Assembly (NCBI GenBank): GCA_963920705.1
Contig: OY987226.1
Coordinates: forward strand, 7,876,501 to 7,940,500
DNA length: 64,000 nt
Reading direction: 5' to 3'
Origin: Odiellus spinosus
Taxonomy: Eukaryota > Arthropoda > Arachnida > Opiliones > Phalangiidae
In this document: positions 58,228-64,000 of the stretch, in pieces
How the letters are laid out: the number at the start of each line of letters is the position of its first letter
Numbering within the stretch: position 1 is the stretch's first letter
Notes under the pieces: model-generated
The model's input: the letters and a program-made list of their open reading frames with translations, nothing else
The model's database searches: none
What the model was told of the DNA's origin: nothing
Position numbers and translations under genes: made by a program

Positions 58228-58380
58228 TGTCCAAATCACTTGAGCCAGACAGGGGTGAAGATTTTTTGGCTATTTTTAAGTGATGGGCTATGATTTAAAA
58301 CTGGACCTTTGTTGATAGTAATAAGCTACAGGGCGTTATTTACTTTTATGGGATAAAATGATAGACTTTCGGTATTATCA
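58228..58380 (+). repeat. Dispersed repeat family A, copy 3
   Basis: It shares GTCCAAATCACTTGAGCCAG, TTTTAAGTGATGGGCTA, TTGATAGTAATAAGCTACAG and ATAGACTTTCGGTATTATC with the family. As in copies 1 and 2, only the internal part plus one arm is present. Confidence 0.7.
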
Positions 58381-58673
58381 ATAACTGCATTCAAGTACTA
58401 GAAAATTCAAATCGGTTTGAATTTGTAATTCATGGAAAATTTGTGACAGCTTCATTTCAACATAGTAATATTAATATTGTTTCAAACCATTGGATAAATT
58501 CAACATTTTTTTAACTACAGTTTATCGAAATTGGTGAAAATTAACAAGGTTTTTCGTACCAGAAGGTTTTTTAATTACTAATCAATTTATCTTCCGGATA
58601 TACCGTTGCGTATGAAAACTTACCTTGAGTTAAATAATTGAGTAGAGTATCATATATAAAAAGCTTCTATAAA

Positions 58674-58874
58674 ATAAGCGTGTATACGTAACTAGTTCTT
58701 TTTTTATCTGACAGAGTTTTAAGAGCGCCCTTGGCTCCCATGTAGCCTCTAAAAAAGTATTTCTGGTTTTTACTAAGACGGAAAAATATTCGGTCATCCT
58801 TTGGGAAATCCCTGTCTAGTGTAGATATCGTTTCGTGGGCGGGATGGCCTCCTAAGATGCGGGAACCACGATGA

Positions 58875-58908
<34 letters not shown>
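58674..58908 (-). other. Unrecognised minus-strand frame after a 32-base T tract
   Basis: On the plus strand there are 32 A at 58877-58908. Read on the minus strand, this T tract is followed by TTCATCGTGGTTCCCGCATC and TTAG, an acceptor-like arrangement. About 60 codons then stay open to a stop near 58676 (for example RDFPKDDRIFFRLSKNQKYF). Alternatively, on the plus strand, the A run with AATAAA at its start could be the tail of a retrocopy or SINE. Neither reading is supported by a recognised domain. Confidence 0.2.
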
Positions 58909-58910
<2 letters not shown>

Positions 58911-59009
58911 GAATAAAAACTTAAAAAGCAACTCCCCCACTCTTCCTTAGCTAAAAGAAATCTCTTTGAGATAACATTAAAATATCCATAGCCAGAAGCG
59001 AGCAACCAA

Positions 59010-60360
59010 AATCAGGATTGCTCTTTCATTTTTATATTTTTTTATTTTGCTTTCGTCGAAAACATTTTACCGCGAGTAATAAAATGCTAAATTTTTTATG
59101 ATATTGAAATTTCGTTTCGAAATAACTTAAGCTTTAAGTAATTTTCTTACTGATTTAGTTCAACCGTTATATTTTAATAATTTAATTATTCACCGTGTTA
59201 AAAGTAAAAGGTTTGGTGCTTCTTGAAAAAAACACTAGATTGTAACTCGTCTCTAAAAAAATTATTTACCTCGTGATTCCTAAAACATGTAGAAAGTAAA
59301 TGGGATGGAATAAAAAAACAAGAGATAGCGTTAATTAATTCGCGTAAAATCCGACTTATTTCGTTCTTTTTACCAATGCCCATATCCAAATGTGGACGAT
59401 GTCCATCATTGGACATCTCTTACCTTTCAACGTAAGCCATACTAAAAACACGATTTATTTCTAATAATGCAATTGTTCAATTCAGTATGAAATTTTGGAT
59501 ACATCAACTCATTCATTGAAACTTTATTAGCTAATTAGTTTATTTAATCGGATAAGGCGTTTTTGAGTTCTAATAACATAAATAGTTAAGTTTAACCATT
59601 CCATAAGTATTTTAATTTCCGTTTAAAGTTTCATTTAAGCAATTAACTCATAAAATCCTTCAATTTTTCAAGTTGTAAACTGTTGTAAAACGTTTATATT
59701 TCTGGGTTTAGTTTTTCCGTAACAAAAAATCATATTCTCTTCTGATTTTTCCCTTCTATCTCCATTTTGAATATGTCATTATTATTTAAAGGACTAGTTA
59801 CACGATCTGATTTAAATTTCATTTTGGACGACCCTAAGAACGTTAATTTTTACTAAGATAAAATGTCCATTTGTTAATAGTCATATAGGCAAAGTGTAAT
59901 GAATCGCATTTCCTAAATTTTAAGCTTGAAATTAATTAAAATGACTTCCTTAAATAAATGTAAATTTCCCGGTTTTATATTAAGAATTATTAATAGACCA
60001 ACTAAATCGCAAGCTGGCCAATTAAAATTTAAACTTTTTGAAGATTAAAATATTTTGAACTATTAATTAATTATGTATCCACTTTCCTTTAGATGTAATA
60101 TACATGATCACGTAGAACTTATAAAGACATATATAATTAATTAGTTTCACCCACTTATAAAATTCCCTTTAAAAAGTAATATCAGTGAATAATACCGTGT
60201 AAATCCAATTCAACCGAGTTATGTACGCTGCTATAGCTACAACTGAATAAAATAGAATATTCAGCGCGTACGAAGCTGCAGGCTCTTTAAACAAATCAAA
60301 GTATTTTAAAGTAACACTGTCACTCTTTTATTATCGAAGGACTAATTACTATATTTAAAG
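59010..60360. other. AT-rich non-coding DNA
   Basis: No supported gene is seen; the frame at 59198-59416 (-) is unrecognised. TTCCCTTTAA at about 60163-60172 resembles an unpaired right end of a TTAA-type element. Confidence 0.5.
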
Positions 60361-60367
60361 CGAGTTC

Positions 60368-60603
60368 ATACCATCAAAAGTCTATTACCTTATTCCATAA
60401 AAGTAAACAGCGCCCTGTACCTTAATACTATCAGCAAACGGCCCATCACTTAAAACTAGCCACTATTTACACCGTCTGCGATCGCTAGAGTGTCTCGAAT
60501 CAGAATCTGTTGGTACAGTTACGTGGCCCCTTTGCTGATTGTATTAAGCTATTGTGCGTTGTTTACTTTTATTGAATAAATTGGTTGACTTTTGATACTA
60601 TTA
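60368..60603. mobile_element. Dispersed repeat family A, copy 4: complete fold-back element
   Basis: Two arms of about 78 bp are inverted: ATACCATCAAAAGTCTATTA at the left outer end and GACTTTTGATACTATTA at the right. They share CATAAAAGTAAACA, GCCC, CTTAATACTATCAGCAAA. The spacer contains ATCACTTAAAACTAGCC as in copies 1-3. It shows that family A is a fold-back MITE and that the other copies are half elements. Confidence 0.75.
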
Positions 60604-61417
60604 AAGACCTATAGATTACGAGCAGTTGATCCATGTCGTTCGGAATCAACTCGGATTTGGTTTCCAATAATTTCGAAATTATTTTACTTATTGTGATACT
60701 TTCTATATTGCATATATATTTAATTTTTTTAACGATCTTTCCGAAATTGAGGACAAAGTCACTTTAAGTGAGCTTACAGCTTTGTACCAATTGAAATTTC
60801 AATTCTTTTCTGACTATAGAAGCTGTCATGATTTTCACAGCTCGTAATTATATTAAAATATATATATATTCGTATAGTCCTTAAGAGGCAGGCAATTCAA
60901 TTGATTTTCAACACCCTTGTGTAGTAATAAATGGGGCGAGATATATATTGCCATCACATCATTATATTGATAGACAATTTCGCTTTAACGGTAGCGCCAT
61001 CAAGTTCCCGCCTTTGACCTTACTAGTTTTTTTTAAATAAAGTTAACCAACCAAAGGCGAGAAAAAATAACGCGGAAACTTCATCTATTTGGTCTAAAAC
61101 ACCCTCATCCCTGACAATTCAAATCTGGGAGGAAGCTTCACGTGTTTTCACGTTCGAAGAGGTTTCAAAGAGAAACCGCCGACTGTATGTCCAGGCAGTT
61201 TGAGTGAATAAAGTGGAAGGATGTAGATTCACGAACCTAGCTTTAGCCATCTATATTTAGCTTTTTTTTGAATATGCAAATAAGTGATTTTTATCTGTGC
61301 TTAAAATTAATTATATTAGGATAAACACGTTCGTGTTTATCCCTTTATCTGAACTCGAATTTCATCAGAAACCGTAATGTCTTTTCCAATGGACCCGCGG
61401 CGCTTGATAACTGAAAG
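60604..61417. other. AT-rich non-coding DNA
   Basis: Nothing recognisable beyond AT dinucleotide tracts near 60855-60872. Confidence 0.5.
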
Positions 61418-61441
61418 CGTCGTCGTCGTCGTCGTCGTCGT
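61418..61441 (+). repeat. (CGT)8 microsatellite
   Basis: Eight perfect CGT triplets. A 63-codon minus-strand frame crosses it and reads poly-Thr, but nothing else supports coding. Confidence 0.95.
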
Positions 61442-61586
61442 TTCCCTCTTCCCACCGTCCACTGAATTCGAATTAATACAGACAAAGGTACTTTTGAAAA
61501 AATTTGATAAGACTTCGATCAGGTACAAGAGTATCTCTAGTTAAACACAGATTTCAATAATGAAATGTTGATTAAGTATACGAAGT

Positions 61587-61990
61587 AATAGAAAGTAAGG
61601 TACCTGAATGGGTTACAAAAGGGTGAAATCTTAAGCTTAGCCGAGCTTTACTAATTGCTTCAAAATGAATAAACAAAAATTTTATTTCTTAAACAGTAGA
61701 ATGATAAGGAATATCCATCGAATTCGAGTTAATAGAAAGTAAGGTGCCTGAATGGGTTACAAAAGGGTGAAATCATAAGCTTAGCCGAGCTTTATTAATT
61801 GCTTCAAAATGGTAAACAAAATTTTATTTCTTAAACAGTAGAATGATAATGAATATCCATCGAATTCGAGTTAATAGAGAGACAGATGCCTGTATGGGTG
61901 ACGAAAAGGGTAAAACATATAACTAGCCGAGCTTTATTAATTGGCTTTAAATTGATAAACCAAAATTGATTTTATTAAACAGTTGATAAG
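61587..61990 (+). repeat. 142-143-bp tandem repeat, three units
   Basis: Units begin at TAATAGAAAG 61587, 61730 and (diverged, TAATAGAGAG) 61872. Landmarks per unit are CCTGAATGGGTTACAAAAGG, TAGCCGAGCTTTA and TTTCTTAAACAGTAGAATGA. The first two units are nearly identical; the third has many changes. Confidence 0.9.
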
Positions 61991-62200
61991 TTTTTTTTAA
62001 TGGCATTTTTTATCGTTAACGGAAAATTGCATATATTGGGTTCTTTTACTAGGGTAGCCCTCTTCAGCCGTCTAATTTTGACTATTATGTCATATCATGA
62101 GTATCCCATTATATTCACCCTAATTCACCGTAATTAAAAAGTTGGAATGATTTTCTTATCATTTGATTTTTTAACTTTAATAATATATCTCTTCTCGGCC

Positions 62201-62237
62201 TATATAAACGAGATTTGCATATTCAGTACTCATAGAT
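62201..62237 (+). promoter_or_regulatory. Possible TATA plus initiator promoter
   Basis: TATATAAA at 62201-62208 is followed at +31 by TCATAG (A at 62232), and at +24 by TCAGT, both near the arthropod initiator TCAKTY. The downstream 200 bp are CpG-rich and include two small hairpins (CGATTG...CAATCG at 62314-62331) and AATAAA at about 62395. This arrangement could be a gene start or part of an old LTR. No downstream frame supports either. Confidence 0.25.
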
Positions 62238-62825
62238 GCACTGTACCAATGCGCGGTTTACGTTAGCGTTTAAAATTGTGGCGAGCCCTCTCGTTTGTGC
62301 AATGGTGACGTCTTCGATTGTTTAGGCAATCGTTTCTCACCTATATTTCGGTGATAAGAGACTCATTTCTCACGATCTTTTGGGTAGAGTACTCGAATAA
62401 ACCGAGGCGATTGAATGTAAATCGCCTTACCTAGAAATGTGGCCAATATAATATAGTAAGTCACTGTAAAAACATTTCACATGTAACGTGGAAACTCGGA
62501 ATCGCGGACTAAAGCCAAAGGGGAAGTCTCACGCCAAATCCAGTTACAATACAAAATAAAATAAAGCCGGGTTGGTCGCCTACCTTTTCACTATTGAGGG
62601 GTGGCGTGGAATAGATAATAAAAGAACAGCAATGCATAGTCTAAGGATATGGGATGTAATTAAAATAATTAAGTCGAGGTATAGAGAGTTACCAGAATCA
62701 TTTTAATATAAAACTCATATACTGAATTAAATATTAATAAACTAATTAATGAACTACCGTGTCATGACACTAATTACTAACAAACTAAATGAATAAATAA
62801 TAATAATAAACAAATAATTCGCGAC

Positions 62826-62858
62826 ATAATAATAATAATATAATAATAATAATAATAA
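62826..62858 (+). repeat. (AAT)n microsatellite
   Basis: About ten AAT triplets with one phase slip; a shorter tract precedes it at 62795-62810. Confidence 0.9.
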
Positions 62859-62869
62859 ACAAAAATGAA

Positions 62870-64000
62870 ACGTTACGGCTTACGCGGCCACCAAAGTTTT
62901 ACGATTACAGTCATGTCCCGTTTTGGGGAACGGTGGACTTGTACGTCCTAGCGAACCAGGTCCTTTCGCGACACCACGCGAATGTTTTTCGCAATCGTCC
63001 GAGTGGTCATTTCAGCACGGCCTCTTTTAAGATTATCATATTTTATTCTGCATGGCGTGGGCTATTCGCCTCTTTTCTTATTCTTGAGAATAAGTAAGTT
63101 TTCGGTAAAGATTTTACCCGCGCAACACTTTACGTTTTCGCGGAGAGGTTTTAGTTTTCGTCCATGTCGAGTTCGCGCCCAGAGTTACTCTCTTTCTTAA
63201 GCTCGAAAGCACAAGTCTTTTAGTTTTTCCCGCGCTTCTGGACCGGTGGTCTTCAGAAGCGTCGAGATGAGGGGAGTCGGTTAAATTGGCTTGCTAAGAC
63301 GCTTGGCCCGTTTTAGGGAACCATTAATTGTCGAACGACGGGCAAATGGAACCATCGGGGTCGATGAAAGCAAAGGGCGCACTTTTAAGTTTTTGACTTT
63401 TAAGTTCGAGTCAAGTCGCCGGCTCGTAAACTATCTTTCATGTTTCGCGCTATAGCAAGGTCACCCCCTCGCGCACGAAATGTTTCTCATGTTTTCCGCA
63501 ACGTATGCCATAAATTACACTCGCGAACAATAACTATATACAGTAGATAACGTTATAAAAAGAATACGAACTAAAAATATAACATCTTGAATCTATCTGG
63601 TAACTCTCCTTCGTAGGGGTTAAAGCGTAGGGAAGGGTAATAAATCGAACGGGACAATCGCCACTCCCAAAAGGGAAAAAGTAAACTACCGAATTTTATT
63701 TTATAATTGGGGCTTTTAGAATTGGAATTTATAACTTCGACCTCGCGCGGCCAGGCCTAGCTACGCGGGTCGGAAAGATGCAAGAGAAGCGACACCACCC
63801 GAAAGCTCTTATCCCAACGGCCAGCGTTAGGACTGCGATCGGAGGGGGTCTCCTTCTTTTGTAAATGAACATGTTTTAAGAATTAAATTTAAGGGTACTG
63901 GTGAAATAATTTAAAGGTTATAGGGAAATATTAAAAGGGTCCGGATTTTGCGTTACACACAATGAGAGTTCTAGGGATTAAATATCACTCGAGTTGGACT
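62870..64000. other. CpG-richer non-coding DNA at the window end
   Basis: Composition is less AT-rich than average, with many CpG. A short motif recurs: CCCGTTTTGGGGAAC near 62919 and CCCGTTTTAGGGAAC near 63308. The frame at 62982-63200 (+) has no recognisable domain. It could be the start of a gene or repeat that continues beyond the window. Confidence 0.35.

Noticed and set aside
61337-61528. Minus-strand frame with poly-Thr
   Set aside because: The Thr run is only the (CGT)8 microsatellite.
62881-63480. Possible retroviral-type LTR or gag region
   Set aside because: No primer-binding site, no paired LTR and no frame with gag or pol motifs was found.

Overview
This is nuclear DNA from an animal, most likely an insect or other arthropod. 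It is AT-rich (about one third GC by eye), yet CpG is not depleted. It has no operons, no long open frames, no rRNA and no convincing tRNA. It is crowded with fold-back transposon remnants (MITEs), minisatellites and satellite DNA. The few plausible exons carry GT-AG splice signals, and one candidate intron is only 81 bp. The species cannot be named from the sequence.

There is no complete, recognisable protein-coding gene in the 64 kb. The window reads as a gene desert or part of a very large intron. The best coding evidence is a THAP-type C2CH zinc-finger exon on the minus strand (41311-41521), inside a 749-bp element with inverted termini. Weaker candidates are a two-exon spliced transcript at 32336-32793 (+), a GC-rich island with a possible minus-strand first exon at 19500-20130, and short unrecognised frames near 11.2, 22.4, 52.1, 57.9 and 58.7 kb.

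Layout. 0-10.7 kb: AT-rich DNA with two copies of a dispersed repeat (family A) and a near-perfect hairpin holding two RFX-type X-boxes at 2685-2756. 10.7-12.3 kb: a Harbinger-like element with a CTG duplication nested in one arm of a palindromic TTAA-flanked element. 15.66-16.05 and 24.23-24.89 kb: two separate 23-bp minisatellites. 19.5-20.1 kb: GC-rich island. 26.8-27.1, 34.4, 34.8, 36.7, 37.9-38.3, 43.3-44.0 and 47.9 kb: a series of MITEs with different termini and target duplications. 40.96-41.71 kb: the THAP element, with CTCF-like motifs mirrored in its arms. 54.1-56.5 kb: two more TTAA-type elements, the second containing about eight copies of a 172-bp satellite. 58-62 kb: further family A copies and a 142-bp tandem array.

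The recurring theme is TTAA target duplication. At least four insertions with clearly paired ends, plus weaker ones, are flanked by TTAA, although their terminal repeats differ. This suggests long activity of one or more TTAA-specific (piggyBac-like or Kolobok-like) transposases acting in trans. No such transposase is encoded here. Functional statements are inference from motif matches made by eye; no database search was possible.
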